This document shows positions 6,584 to 15,283 of a stretch of 33,063 bases of DNA, one piece after another. Each line of letters begins with the position of its first letter. Position 1 is the stretch's first letter. Where the stretch lies: IMG/VR virus record IMGVR_UViG_3300042546_000441, positions 1 to 33,063 of that record; one strand, written 5' to 3'. The position numbers and the translations under genes are program-made. The notes beneath the pieces are model-generated. The model was not told where the DNA came from. It did no database searches and saw nothing but the letters and a program-made list of their open reading frames with translations. The stretch comes from a virus.

Positions 6584-8421
6584 TGGCTGCTGGTAAGGGT
6601 ATCCAGATCGTTGTCGGTACCGATTACAACGACCGCGACCTCAAGCGCGCCCAGGCAGACCTGAACCGCCTGAAGATGCAGGCGGCGAAGACTCAGGGCC
6701 CCATGAAGCAGCTGGGCGGCACGCTTCGCGGCTTCCTCGGCCCGGCGTTCGCCCTTGCTGGCGCAGCTGCCGCAGGCTTCGCCCTCAAGCTCGGCGTCGA
6801 GGCAGTCCAGGCCGCCATCGAGGAAGAGAAGTCGGTTGCCCGCCTAAAGATGGCGCTGGACAACCTCGCCCTCGGCTTCGCAATGCCCGTCGTCGACGAC
6901 TTCATTGACAAGACGCAGCGCGCCTCCGGCGTCGCCGACGACCAGTTGCGGCCCGCCCTGGGGCAACTTGCCGCCGCGACCGGCAACTTGTACGACGCTC
7001 AAAACCTGCTCAACCTGGCGCTCGATGTGTCAGCCGGCACGGGCCGCGACCTCACCAGCGTCACCGCCGCGCTCTCTAAGGCCGCCAACGGCCAGACCAC
7101 GTCGCTTCGCCGCCTCGCCCCCAGCATCGACGGGGCCGTGCTCAAGACTGGCGACCTCACCGCAATCACTGGTGAGTTGACGCGCCTCTTCGGGGGCCAG
7201 GCCGAAGCCCGCGCCAACACGTTCGCGGGCACCATCGACCGGCTCACCATCGCCGCAGACGAACTCATGGAAGCCTTCGGCAAGGGGTTCCTTGACGCCT
7301 TCCAAGAAGGACTCGGCGGCAGCACCGAAGACCTCATGAAGACCCTGCAAGACCTCGAGCCGCAGATGGAGCAGATCGGCGGCACCATCGGCAAACTTGC
7401 CGGGACCATCGGCAAGATGTCAGGCGCCATTGAGCTGTTCGGCAATCTTGTCAACGTCGCCGTCGTCAACAACATTGGCCCCTGGCAGATGCTTGCTGAC
7501 GCGATTGGCCTGGGCGCGGACGAGTCCGACGTCTTTTCCGCCCGCGGCAAGGACATGGCCGACGTTCTCTCAGGCACGGTGTCATCGGGTATTCAGCAGG
7601 CCACCGACGACATGGGCAAACTTGCCCGCGAGGCAGAAGAGACCGAGCAGTATTTCGAGAACCTCAACTCGGAACTCAAGATCTTTGGGGATCTGACCTC
7701 AAAAAATGACGCCGTCCGCGGATACCAGGCCGCCCTCGACGACCTTCGCAAGTCGGTGAAGGAGAACGGTCGCGCGTTCAATGACACGACGGAGAAGGGG
7801 CGCGCTAACGCCGACGCCCTTGACGACATCTTCAACTCTGCGCAGAAGGTGGCGGAGGGCCAGCAGACAGCGGCCGAGAAGATCCGCACGATGGAGCAGG
7901 CGTCAGCGGACGCTAACGACGTACTGAAGAAGATGGGTGTTCCGCCCGATGTGCGCGCCTCCCTGATTCAGCCTTTCGACACCCTTATCGCGAAGTTCCG
8001 CGAGAACAACACTCTGGCGGACAATCTGAAGCAGCGCATGGAGGGCTTGCCCACCGGCACCCGCACGTTCACCTACGACATCGTCGTCAACAACGCCAAC
8101 AGCCTGCCGCCGCACATGCGCGCCGCCGGTGGCCCTATCGGCCTAGGAGGCCGTGGCTCCGACACCGTCCCCGCCATGCTGACCCCAGGTGAGTTCGTCA
8201 TCAGGAAGTCTGCGGTGCAGCAGTTCGGGCGCGGCTTCTTCTCGCAGCTCAACCGCGGCATCAACCCGCTCGCGGGCATGACCCCGACCGCAGGCGGCTC
8301 AGGTGGCGGCCTAACGATCAACGGCGGCATCACTGTCCAGTCGGCTCCGGGTGAGCGTGCTGAGACGTCCCTTCCCCGTGCGCTGCGGCGTGCGGCTTTC
8401 CTGGCAGGCGTGAATGGCTGA
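6583..8421 (+). CDS. Tape measure protein
   Basis: A 612-residue protein that sets tail length and is ejected with the DNA. It is largely helical and rich in A, L, K, D and E. A hydrophobic glycine-alanine stretch lies near residues 46-70 (FLGPAFALAGAAAAGFALKL), and another around residues 280-310. The C-terminal part carries GLGGRGSDTVPAMLTPGEFV and I-R-K-S-A-V, a motif found at this place in many actinophage tape measures. At about 1.5 angstrom per residue the tail would be roughly 90 nm, a short siphovirus tail. The ATG overlaps the previous stop and the gene overlaps the distal tail gene by eight bases. Confidence 0.93.
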   Translation: MAAGKGIQIVVGTDYNDRDLKRAQADLNRLKMQAAKTQGPMKQLGGTLRGFLGPAFALAGAAAAGFALKLGVEAVQAAIEEEKSVARLKMALDNLALGFAMPVVDDFIDKTQRASGVADDQLRPALGQLAAATGNLYDAQNLLNLALDVSAGTGRDLTSVTAALSKAANGQTTSLRRLAPSIDGAVLKTGDLTAITGELTRLFGGQAEARANTFAGTIDRLTIAADELMEAFGKGFLDAFQEGLGGSTEDLMKTLQDLEPQMEQIGGTIGKLAGTIGKMSGAIELFGNLVNVAVVNNIGPWQMLADAIGLGADESDVFSARGKDMADVLSGTVSSGIQQATDDMGKLAREAEETEQYFENLNSELKIFGDLTSKNDAVRGYQAALDDLRKSVKENGRAFNDTTEKGRANADALDDIFNSAQKVAEGQQTAAEKIRTMEQASADANDVLKKMGVPPDVRASLIQPFDTLIAKFRENNTLADNLKQRMEGLPTGTRTFTYDIVVNNANSLPPHMRAAGGPIGLGGRGSDTVPAMLTPGEFVIRKSAVQQFGRGFFSQLNRGINPLAGMTPTAGGSGGGLTINGGITVQSAPGERAETSLPRALRRAAFLAGVNG

Positions 8422-9058
8422 GTCCTACAAGATCGGCGCGACCGATGTCACTGCGTTCCTGACCCACCTCCAGGTCATTGACGGCAACATTGGCATCCCG
8501 CCGCTGCGCCAGGACGACTACTCGGTGCCGGGGCGCACCGGCGCTATCGCCGCAACCCCGTGGTGGGGTCCCCGCGTCGTGACCTTCGGAGGGATCATCG
8601 CCGGGGCCACGCGCCCCGCGATGCAGACCAACCTCAAGAGCCTCGGCTCCCTCGTGCTCAATGGCGGCGACACGTTCACGATCTCGCGCACGATCGACAC
8701 GGCGGGCACCCCGACGCATACGGCGACGGCCCGCTACCTCGGCGGCCTCGAGCAGGCTGACGCCCTTTCCAACCGGGTCGCCCGCGTCGCCTTCGACGTG
8801 CAGCTCATGGACGGCTTCTGGTACGAGTCGGCCTACACCCCCGGCACCGCCCTGGCCGGCACCACCGTGGTCAACGTCAACGGCGACGCCCCCACCCAAG
8901 ACATCACCCTCACCTACTCCATCGGCGCTGGCTCCCAGCGGGTCACCAACTCGGCCTACCCCGGCCTCGCCCGGCTCACGTTGAAGCCTGGCAATAACAC
9001 TCTCGTGGTGACTGGCGGCGGCACCGTGACGATGGCGTACAAGGCGGCCTGGCTGTGA
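8414..9058 (+). CDS. Distal tail protein (Dit-like)
   Basis: This 214-residue, beta-rich protein should form the ring joining the tail tube to the tip complex. It opens YKIGATDVTAFLTHLQVIDG and contains V-P-G-R-T-G-A-I, a Dit-like strand-turn, followed by PRVVTFGGIIAGATRPAMQT. The second half (NVNGDAPTQDITLTYSIGAG, then LARLTLKPGNNTLVVTGGGT) looks like the galectin-like domain of Dit proteins. It lies between the tape measure and the large tip protein, the standard Dit location. It ends in a GTG/TGA overlap with the next gene. Confidence 0.8.
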   Translation: MAESYKIGATDVTAFLTHLQVIDGNIGIPPLRQDDYSVPGRTGAIAATPWWGPRVVTFGGIIAGATRPAMQTNLKSLGSLVLNGGDTFTISRTIDTAGTPTHTATARYLGGLEQADALSNRVARVAFDVQLMDGFWYESAYTPGTALAGTTVVNVNGDAPTQDITLTYSIGAGSQRVTNSAYPGLARLTLKPGNNTLVVTGGGTVTMAYKAAWL

Positions 9059-10869
9059 CCCATCTGCGCCTCGACGTCTACGACGCCTTGAACCAGACCT
9101 ACCAGGGCACTTTGTCGCAGTCACTAACCAGCGAGTTTGTGGATGAGTTCAACCAGCCCGGCTACGGCACCTGCACCGTTCCCCTGTTCTCGGCTGATGC
9201 TGCGCTGCTGGTGAAGGACGCCGTCGTCCGCGTCATCTACCGCGACGCGGTCAGGTTCGCTTGGTTTGTGGAGACCCGCGACCGGGATCTCGCCAACGCC
9301 AGCGGGCAGCAGACGCTCACGGCTTCGGGGCGCGGGCTGCTGGCCTGGCTTGAGGACGCGGTCCTCTACCCGCAGGGCGGGCTTGCTGACTTCCTCGCGC
9401 CCGACCGGCCCTTCAACTGGGCCTCCGGGCCAGGGTCCTGGCGGTCTTCCGGCAACTACCAGGCCGCCCTCGGCGTCCAGTGGAAGAACGACACCACCTC
9501 CCGCAAGAACCTCCCCGTGCGCTGGAAAGACCCATCGGCCCAGTGGATCTGGCGCACCAACCCCGAGACCGTCGTGCAGCGCGGCACCGTCAACTGGTTC
9601 TACAGAGACTTCACCCTCACCGACCCTGTCCGCGTCAAGTTCTTCGCCAGCTGCGACAACAGCATGGACGTCTTCCTCGACGGCCAGCAGATCATGTCCT
9701 CCAGCGACTTCGACCAAGAGGCCGCCTCGTTCACACAGATGGCCCGGTTCACCATCCGGCTCGGCATCGGCACCCACACCCTCGCCGCCAGAGTCAAGAA
9801 CGACAAGCCCTGGCAGCGGTACGACCTCGACGTCACCGCAAGCGACGACAAGGTCTCCTGCTCCGGCCACGGCCTCGCCAACGGCACCCAGGTCACCGTG
9901 ACGGACAAGTCAGGCGCCACCGGGCTCACCAAGGGCGACACCTACTTCGTGCGCGCCAAGACCGACGACGACTTCAAACTTGCCACCACAAACTCCGACG
10001 GCACCATCGTCAACGTCACCACCAACGGCAAGATCGACCTGCAGCTCAAGGTCGACAACACGGCTGGCTTCATTCTCACCGGCATCGAGGTCAACTCCGA
10101 CGGCAAAGAGACTGACACGGTCGTCGTGCGCACCAACACCTCGTGGCAGGTGTCGTCCACTGAGCCCTACTGGCGGCCGGCCATGATCCTGCGGACCCTC
10201 GCCGAGGAAGCCGCGACCCGCGGCGTGTACCGCATGAACCTCCTTACCTACGGCTTCACCAACTCCACTCCGACCAGCGGCTCGTGGACTACCGAGGCCG
10301 ACCTCACCCTCAAGGTCGGCGCCACCCTGCTCACGGTCCTTGACGACATGGTCGACCTAGGCCACGACTTCTGGCTGGACCCGTCCACCCTTGAGCTTGA
10401 GGCCGCAGAGTCCCGCGGCACCGACCGCTCCGCCACCGTTCTACTAGACACCGGGCAGAACCTCGCCCGGTTCTCCACCAGCGTCGAGCGACCCCTCAAG
10501 ACCGTCGCCCTCGTGCGCACCAAAAACGGCTGGCTTCGCACCGCCGACAACACTCTCCGCGACGCCAACGGCTGGCGCGAGACCTTCCTCGAATACGGCA
10601 ACACGGCCTCCGAGGATGCGGCCAAGCGCCAGGCCAACCGCGTCCTCGCCCGCACCGGCAAGACCCAGGTTCTCGCCCAAGGCGTCGAGGTCGTTGTCAC
10701 CACCGGCGCAGTCCCGTATGTCGACTTCTCGGTCGGCGACGTCGTGTCAATCCCTAACCCGTCGGGCACGGGCCTGCCCAACAAGGCGCGGATCTTGTCC
10801 ATCGGTCTCAAGGAGGAGGGCGGCGGCGTGTCCTTCCAACCGGAGCTCGAGGTGATCACAAGTGCCTGA
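9055..10869 (+). CDS. Tail tip protein, Gp37-like, with inserted lectin-like domains
   Basis: The 604-residue protein starts at GTG overlapping the previous stop. Residues 1-115 and about 360-604 look like the baseplate hub-type protein called Siphovirus ReqiPepy6 Gp37-like: LRLDVYDALNQTYQG near the start, then LTASGRGLLAWLED, and later FSVGDVVSIPNPSGTGLPNK. Between them, residues about 155-345 resemble a PA14/lectin-like sandwich (VRVKFFASCDNSMDVFLDGQ). That domain is itself split at about 256-333 by a glycine-rich module (GHGLANGTQVTVTDKSGATG, then TYFVRAKTDDDFKLATTN) of a kind seen in phage tail proteins. It probably binds the host surface and opens the tail. Family assignment moderate. 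Confidence 0.75.
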   Translation: MTHLRLDVYDALNQTYQGTLSQSLTSEFVDEFNQPGYGTCTVPLFSADAALLVKDAVVRVIYRDAVRFAWFVETRDRDLANASGQQTLTASGRGLLAWLEDAVLYPQGGLADFLAPDRPFNWASGPGSWRSSGNYQAALGVQWKNDTTSRKNLPVRWKDPSAQWIWRTNPETVVQRGTVNWFYRDFTLTDPVRVKFFASCDNSMDVFLDGQQIMSSSDFDQEAASFTQMARFTIRLGIGTHTLAARVKNDKPWQRYDLDVTASDDKVSCSGHGLANGTQVTVTDKSGATGLTKGDTYFVRAKTDDDFKLATTNSDGTIVNVTTNGKIDLQLKVDNTAGFILTGIEVNSDGKETDTVVVRTNTSWQVSSTEPYWRPAMILRTLAEEAATRGVYRMNLLTYGFTNSTPTSGSWTTEADLTLKVGATLLTVLDDMVDLGHDFWLDPSTLELEAAESRGTDRSATVLLDTGQNLARFSTSVERPLKTVALVRTKNGWLRTADNTLRDANGWRETFLEYGNTASEDAAKRQANRVLARTGKTQVLAQGVEVVVTTGAVPYVDFSVGDVVSIPNPSGTGLPNKARILSIGLKEEGGGVSFQPELEVITSA

Positions 10870-12247
10870 CGGTCAGATGCGGCGCGCCCCGCAGCTGTGG
10901 GAGCAGCGCCTCGCCCGCACCACCTCCATCCTCGGCGCCGGCATCTCCTCCTCCGGGGACGCCACCGCCATCGTGCCCCCGTCCCCGCCGCCTGGCACTG
11001 GCGGCGGCACCGAGCCCGCGCCCGTCGCACCCGCGCCTGGCCTCTTCATCGCCCCATCAGCGCCCACCCTCATCGGTTCGGTGCAGGGCATCAACGTCGT
11101 CTGGAACGGCCTCAACTCCGCCGGCGACCTGTGGCCCTCGGACACGTCCTACGTCGAAGTCCACATGTCGACGGCGGGCACCGGGTTCACCCCAGACGCC
11201 AGCACCCTCAAGGGCCGCCTCGTGCGACCTGGTGGGCTGGCAGTCACCGGACTTACTAGCGGCGTCACCTATCACTTCCGGCTGCGGGGAGCCGATCCCG
11301 CAGGCAATTTCACCAGCGCGGGTTCAGCAGCCAGCGGCACGCCCGGCCTCATCACGGCTCCCGACATCGCCGCCAACGCCATCACTGCTAACAGCATTGT
11401 CGCTGGGACGATCACCGGCTGGAGCATCAACGCGGCCTACCTGTCAGGCGGCACGATCAGCGGCGGTTACATTACTGGCGGCACAATCTCCGGTGGCTAC
11501 ATCTCTGGTGGCACCATGAGTGCCGGCTACATCAGCGGCGGCACGATTAGTGCACCCTACCTGACAACAGGGCCAAGCACGGAACGCCGAGTCATCCTTG
11601 GCGACACCGGGGAAACGACGGTCATCAAATTCAACGCCGCCAGTAGCTCCACGAAGTTCCTGCTGGGCATGAATTCAGACAACACCAACTTGGGCCTTTC
11701 AACTACAGGTGGTGGCGATTTCCTCGTCGTGCCTCCGCTGGACGCCCAGACGTCAGCCTCAATTGCTTCTTCAACAAACGGCCGCGGCCTGCGAGTAGCC
11801 AGTGATGGCAAGGTCTATTCCTACGGCATTGACGACAATACGACCGCCAGCGCCGCCAACGTCCGAGTCGGCGCCAGCGCGCAGCTACTCAGGTCTACCT
11901 CAACTGCACGCCTCAAGGATGACCTTGCCCCCCTTGACGGCGACCTGGCTGGCGTTGCCGCAGAGAAGATCAGCAGCGACCCGGCCAGCGTCGACCCCCA
12001 TGACGTCCTCACCATCACTCCCACCGAGTTTCGCAGCCTGTCCCCCGCCGACGGTGACGCCCGATCCCTCGGCTTTATCGCCGAAGACGTCGCCATCAAA
12101 TTCCCGTGGGCAGCCAACTGGGACGACGACGGCCTCCCTTCGGCCATCGAGGACCGACCGATCCTGGCGGCACTGCTCGCGGTCGTGAAGGACCAGGCCG
12201 CCACCATCACAGACTTGCGTACCCGTATCGAAGCCTTGGAGGCCTAA
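10862..12247 (+). CDS. Tail fibre with fibronectin-like domain, GG-repeat and S74-type chaperone end
   Basis: The 461-residue protein starts at GTG inside the previous gene. After a proline-rich linker (residues 38-60), residues about 65-160 resemble a fibronectin type III domain (G-L-x-S-G-V-T-Y-H-F-R-L-R-G). Residues 165-235 hold near-perfect repeats of Y-I-S-G-G-T-I-S-G-G, suggesting a trimeric beta-helical shaft. The C-terminal ~120 residues, from TSTARLKDDLAPLDGD to GFIAEDVAIKFPWA and ILAALLAVVKDQAATITDLR, match the intramolecular chaperone/peptidase S74 type that trimerises fibres and then cuts itself off. The serine at about 345-347 is the likely cleavage site. The final coiled coil supports trimerisation. 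Confidence 0.82.
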   Translation: MPDGQMRRAPQLWEQRLARTTSILGAGISSSGDATAIVPPSPPPGTGGGTEPAPVAPAPGLFIAPSAPTLIGSVQGINVVWNGLNSAGDLWPSDTSYVEVHMSTAGTGFTPDASTLKGRLVRPGGLAVTGLTSGVTYHFRLRGADPAGNFTSAGSAASGTPGLITAPDIAANAITANSIVAGTITGWSINAAYLSGGTISGGYITGGTISGGYISGGTMSAGYISGGTISAPYLTTGPSTERRVILGDTGETTVIKFNAASSSTKFLLGMNSDNTNLGLSTTGGGDFLVVPPLDAQTSASIASSTNGRGLRVASDGKVYSYGIDDNTTASAANVRVGASAQLLRSTSTARLKDDLAPLDGDLAGVAAEKISSDPASVDPHDVLTITPTEFRSLSPADGDARSLGFIAEDVAIKFPWAANWDDDGLPSAIEDRPILAALLAVVKDQAATITDLRTRIEALEA

Positions 12248-14529
12248 TGCCTTTGCCCGGTAACGTGTCGACGCTCGTCGTCCTCGGCACCTTCCTCACC
12301 CCAGAGGGCAACCCCTCGACGGGCACGATCACGTTCACCCCGTCAAGGTGGTTGACAAACTCGGGCGCCAACGTGGCCCTCCCCAACTCGGGCGTCACCA
12401 AGACGCTAGGCACGGCGGGCAACTTCACCGTCACCCTGCCGGTCACCGACGACGGCGACCTTCAGCCCGCCAACTGGTACTACACGGTCAGCGAAGTTGT
12501 CGACGGAGTCAGCCAGTCCTATGCGCTGCTCCTGCCCGGCACGGCCGGGTCAGGCGGCACCGTCTACCTCGCCGACCTGGCGCCGGCCGCCGAGCTCGGC
12601 CCGGAGTACGCCAGCCTGCGTGGCCCCGCCGGTGAGGCCGCCACTCTCGCCATCGGCACCACGACCTCGGTCGCCAACGCCGGCACCGCCTCCGTCACCA
12701 ACGTCGGCACCAACACCAACGGCACCCTCAACTTTGTTCTCCGCGACGGCCCCACCGGCCCGCAAGGCATCCAAGGCATCCAAGGCGTGCAGGGCAACAC
12801 CGGCACCTTCGCCATCGGCACGACCACTAGCGTCACCAACAGCGGCACCGCCTCGGTATCCAATGTGGGCTCCTCGACGGCCGGCACCTTCGACTTCGTG
12901 CTGCGGGACGGGCCGACAGGCCCAACCGGGCCACAAGGCCCGACCGCCAGCCTCGCCGTCGGCACGGTCACCTCGGTCACCAACTCAGGCACCGCGTCGG
13001 TAACGAACGTCGGCTCCAGCTCTGCCGGCACCTTCGACTTCGTCCTCAGAGATGGACCCACCGGCCCGCAGGGCGCCACCGGCACCGCGGCCACCATCAC
13101 CATCGGCACCATCGGCACTGTCGCCTTCCCGGGGCCCGGCACCGTCACCAACTCCGGCACCACCGGCGCCGCTGTCCTCGACTTCATCCTGGTGACCGGC
13201 CCTCAGGGCGACCTTGCTGGCCTGTCCGCCAACGCCCCCATCGCCTACGCCTCCAACACGTTCAGCCTCAATGTGGGCAGCGGCTTGGAGACCGCGGGCA
13301 CCACCTTGGCGGTGACCTACGGCACGGTCGCGGCGGCGCTCGGCACCACGACCGCCGGCACGGTCAACAGGGCGGCGCGGCAGGACCACGTCCACGCCTT
13401 GCCTACGGCCGCCGATATCGGGGCGGTCGGGAATGCCCTAGTTCAGAACAAAGCCGATTTGGTCACGGCTACGGGGAACGCCACCCCCGCGAGGCTTGCG
13501 GTGGGCAGCAACGGGGACGCCCTCGTCGCTGACTCCACGACCACAACGGGCCTGCGCTGGCAGCCTAACTACAACGCTGGACGCAACCGAATCATCAACG
13601 GCGGGTTTGACATCTGGCAGCGCGGAACCAGTTTCGCGTCTGGCAGCCTTTTCCAGTACACCGCTGACCGTTGGTTTGGGAATTCATTTGCTGGGGTTAC
13701 ATGCACCGTCAGCCGTGAATCGTTCACTCCCGGCGCGGCCCCGGTCGCAGGCTATGAGGGTACTTATCATCTGCGGCTTGTGCGTGGAGCAGGAACGGTT
13801 ACGGCAGCCTCGTACCTAACTCAGCGCATAGAAGATGTACGCACGTTCGCGGGTCAAACTGTGACGGTTTCGTTTTACGCCAAACTGGCTTCGGCTGGCA
13901 CGGTTACTGTGAGTTTCGATCAAAAGTTTGGCTCTGGTGGCTCGTCTGATGTGATCGGTTCCGGCACCAACTTGTCGGTCACTACTTCATGGGCTCAATA
14001 CTCGGCGACAATCTCTGTGGCATCCGTGTCTGGGAAAACGATTGGCGCGTCATCGTTCTTGGATTTGGTGGTCACGCTTCCGCAGGCGCTTGGCAACTGC
14101 ACATTTGACATCTGGGGTGTGCAGGTTGAGGCGGGCAGCGTGGCTACCCGTTTCGAGGAGGAGCCGTTTGAGGCGACGCTACGGAAATGCCAGCGGTACT
14201 ACCAACGATTCGTTGCAGGTACAGGCTACGGACGCTTCGGTATTGGATCAGTTGATACCATCACGACCGCACTATGCTACGTCAACACAAGCGTTGCGAT
14301 GCGTGTGACTCCGACGGCGATAGACACAACCGGAACCGCATCAAACTACGCCATCTACGATGCTGGCACGATTCGAGCGTGTTCCGCAGTCCCAACAATT
14401 CTGGCTAACTCTACTGACCAGACAAGCGTTGTAACTGCTACCGCTTCCAGCCTGACTACGGGTAGAGCCGTCGAGTTGATGGCAAACAATGTTTCAACCG
14501 CCTACATTGGCCTAAGTGCGGAGTTGTGA
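12247..14529 (+). CDS. Receptor-binding tail fibre with collagen-like repeats
   Basis: The ATG overlaps the previous TAA by one base. The 760-residue product has an N-terminal attachment part (LPGNVSTLVVLGTFLTPEGN), then four ~40-residue repeats at 12640-13210. In each, a beta unit (IGTTTSVTNSGTASVSNVGS) alternates with Gly-x-y runs (GPTGPQGIQGIQGVQG). The C-terminal ~320 residues begin NRIINGGFDIWQRGTSF, with TADRWFGN following, the typical start of a carbohydrate-binding module of tail fibres. Base composition changes near 13,560: the tip region is poorer in G/C third codons than the shaft. This suggests the receptor-binding tip was exchanged by recombination. Confidence 0.85.
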   Translation: MPLPGNVSTLVVLGTFLTPEGNPSTGTITFTPSRWLTNSGANVALPNSGVTKTLGTAGNFTVTLPVTDDGDLQPANWYYTVSEVVDGVSQSYALLLPGTAGSGGTVYLADLAPAAELGPEYASLRGPAGEAATLAIGTTTSVANAGTASVTNVGTNTNGTLNFVLRDGPTGPQGIQGIQGVQGNTGTFAIGTTTSVTNSGTASVSNVGSSTAGTFDFVLRDGPTGPTGPQGPTASLAVGTVTSVTNSGTASVTNVGSSSAGTFDFVLRDGPTGPQGATGTAATITIGTIGTVAFPGPGTVTNSGTTGAAVLDFILVTGPQGDLAGLSANAPIAYASNTFSLNVGSGLETAGTTLAVTYGTVAAALGTTTAGTVNRAARQDHVHALPTAADIGAVGNALVQNKADLVTATGNATPARLAVGSNGDALVADSTTTTGLRWQPNYNAGRNRIINGGFDIWQRGTSFASGSLFQYTADRWFGNSFAGVTCTVSRESFTPGAAPVAGYEGTYHLRLVRGAGTVTAASYLTQRIEDVRTFAGQTVTVSFYAKLASAGTVTVSFDQKFGSGGSSDVIGSGTNLSVTTSWAQYSATISVASVSGKTIGASSFLDLVVTLPQALGNCTFDIWGVQVEAGSVATRFEEEPFEATLRKCQRYYQRFVAGTGYGRFGIGSVDTITTALCYVNTSVAMRVTPTAIDTTGTASNYAIYDAGTIRACSAVPTILANSTDQTSVVTATASSLTTGRAVELMANNVSTAYIGLSAEL
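12640..13210 (+). repeat. Four imperfect in-frame repeats in the fibre gene
   Basis: Units of about 130-160 bases encode I-G-T-x-T-S-V-x-N-x-G-T-A-S-V-x-N-V-G then F-V-L-R-D-G-P-T-G-P-Q-G. Copies two and three are the closest; the fourth (GTIGTVAFPGPGTVTNSG) is the most diverged. Unit number could vary by recombination and change fibre length. Confidence 0.85.
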
Positions 14530-14711
14530 TGTACCGAGCAAGGATAATCACCACAATGGGAAGCCCCGTTGAACACATCTTCCGCAACCTGTCAGGCGGT
14601 GGAGTCCAGTCTTTCCCCAACGTGGAGGAAAATCACGGGTCAGAGCGAGCGGCCTATTTGGAGTGGCTGGCAGAGGGCAATACGCCTGAGCCGTGGCCCC
14701 CTGCGGAGTGA
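14529..14711 (+). CDS. Small fibre-associated protein
   Basis: The ATG overlaps the fibre stop (TGATG); GTG 14526 is an alternative. The 60-residue product contains HIFRNLSGGGVQSFPNVEEN and ends YLEWLAEGNTPEPWPPAE. The W-L-A-E-G-N-T-P-E-P string is a recurrent ending of small proteins encoded after phage tail fibres, some called tail fibre assembly or accessory proteins. Codon use resembles the adjacent fibre tip, so the two were probably acquired together. Exact role unknown. Confidence 0.7.
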   Translation: MYRARIITTMGSPVEHIFRNLSGGGVQSFPNVEENHGSERAAYLEWLAEGNTPEPWPPAE

Positions 14712-14763
14712 TGTCCTGAACCTAGGGATTGCGAACGTTGTCCGGAAAGTAAGAATTCACGGC

Positions 14764-14805
14764 CGCTTCTCATAGGCGGGGTTTATCCCCCGGTGATGAG
14801 AAGCG
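14764..14805 (+). other. Two-tier RNA hairpin in the gap after the tail genes
   Basis: An outer 10-bp stem pairs 14764-14773 with 14796-14805 (CGCTTCTCAT with ATGAGAAGCG). An inner 5-bp stem pairs 14777-14781 with 14788-14792 (CGGGG with CCCCG), leaving a symmetric 3-by-3 internal loop and a 6-nt apical loop. The gap 14712-14871 holds no convincing gene. The element could end the tail transcript, act as a processing site, or form part of a regulatory RNA before the lysis block. Confidence 0.6.
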
Positions 14806-14827
14806 CGAACTTGCCAATTGACGCCAG

Positions 14828-14851
14828 GCCCCCGATGACCTCGGGGGCTTT
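14828..14851 (+). terminator. Hairpin terminator-like element before the lysis block
   Basis: GCCCCCGA (14828-14835) pairs with TCGGGGGC (14841-14848) around a 5-nt loop and is followed by TTT. It lies 20 bases upstream of the next start codon. It may end transcription of the structural genes or attenuate it before the lysis genes. Confidence 0.65.
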
Positions 14852-14871
14852 GCCATGTCCGGGGAGGCGTC

Positions 14872-15114
14872 TTGACCTGCGACTACTGCGATCACGAGTT
14901 CGAGCCCACACAGACCCGCTGGCTCTGCCCAGCGTGCAAAGCCAAACACCCCTGCTGCGACGGGGCACCCCTTCCAGTTACCCAGGAGCTAGAGAGTGGA
15001 CACGCCGCAGATCGACGACTTCCTGCTGTGGGCCGCGACGATCGTGGTCGCCGTTACCGCAATAGCCGGCGGCCTCGTCGCCCTCTACCGCCTCCTGACC
15101 GGGGCACTCAATAA
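14872..15114 (+). CDS. Small zinc-ribbon protein
   Basis: The start is TTG with a strong GGGGAGG ribosome-binding site at about 14859-14865. The first ~43 residues (MTCDYCDHEFEPTQTRWLCP, then A-C-K-A-K-H-P-C-C) hold two CxxC pairs and a CC, a zinc-binding pattern common in short actinophage proteins near the lysis genes. The frame stays open for 80 residues, but the last ~40 overlap the next gene and are rich in arginine and proline, as expected of an out-of-frame reading. The true C-terminus may therefore differ. Function unknown. Confidence 0.55.
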   Translation: MTCDYCDHEFEPTQTRWLCPACKAKHPCCDGAPLPVTQELESGHAADRRLPAVGRDDRGRRYRNSRRPRRPLPPPDRGTQ

Positions 15115-15283
15115 GCGCCTCGACGACATCTCGTCCCAGCTGCGCCGCAACGGCGGCACCAGCCTCCGCGACGCCGTCGACCGCATCGAGGAACGCACCC
15201 AAGTCCTGCACACCGACGTCCGCGAGTTGCGCGAGCGGCTCGACGACCACATCACCTGGCACCTAGAGAAGGACACGAAATGA
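14996..15283 (+). CDS. Membrane protein with coiled coil, lysis block
   Basis: A 95-residue protein with a GTG start. Residues 9-34 form one membrane segment (FLLWAATIVVAVTAIAGGLV) followed by a basic boundary (YRLLTGALNKR). The remainder is a heptad-rich helix (LRDAVDRIEERTQVLHTDVR), likely a cytoplasmic coiled coil. Together with the next gene and the amidase it forms a lysis block, so it may be a holin partner, antiholin or second holin. Overlap with the next ATG suggests coupled translation. Confidence 0.65.
   Translation: MDTPQIDDFLLWAATIVVAVTAIAGGLVALYRLLTGALNKRLDDISSQLRRNGGTSLRDAVDRIEERTQVLHTDVRELRERLDDHITWHLEKDTK

Noticed and set aside
12640-13210. CRISPR array
   Set aside because: The repeats are long, imperfect and in frame, encode collagen-like fibre units, and have no unique spacers. 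No CRISPR array was seen elsewhere.
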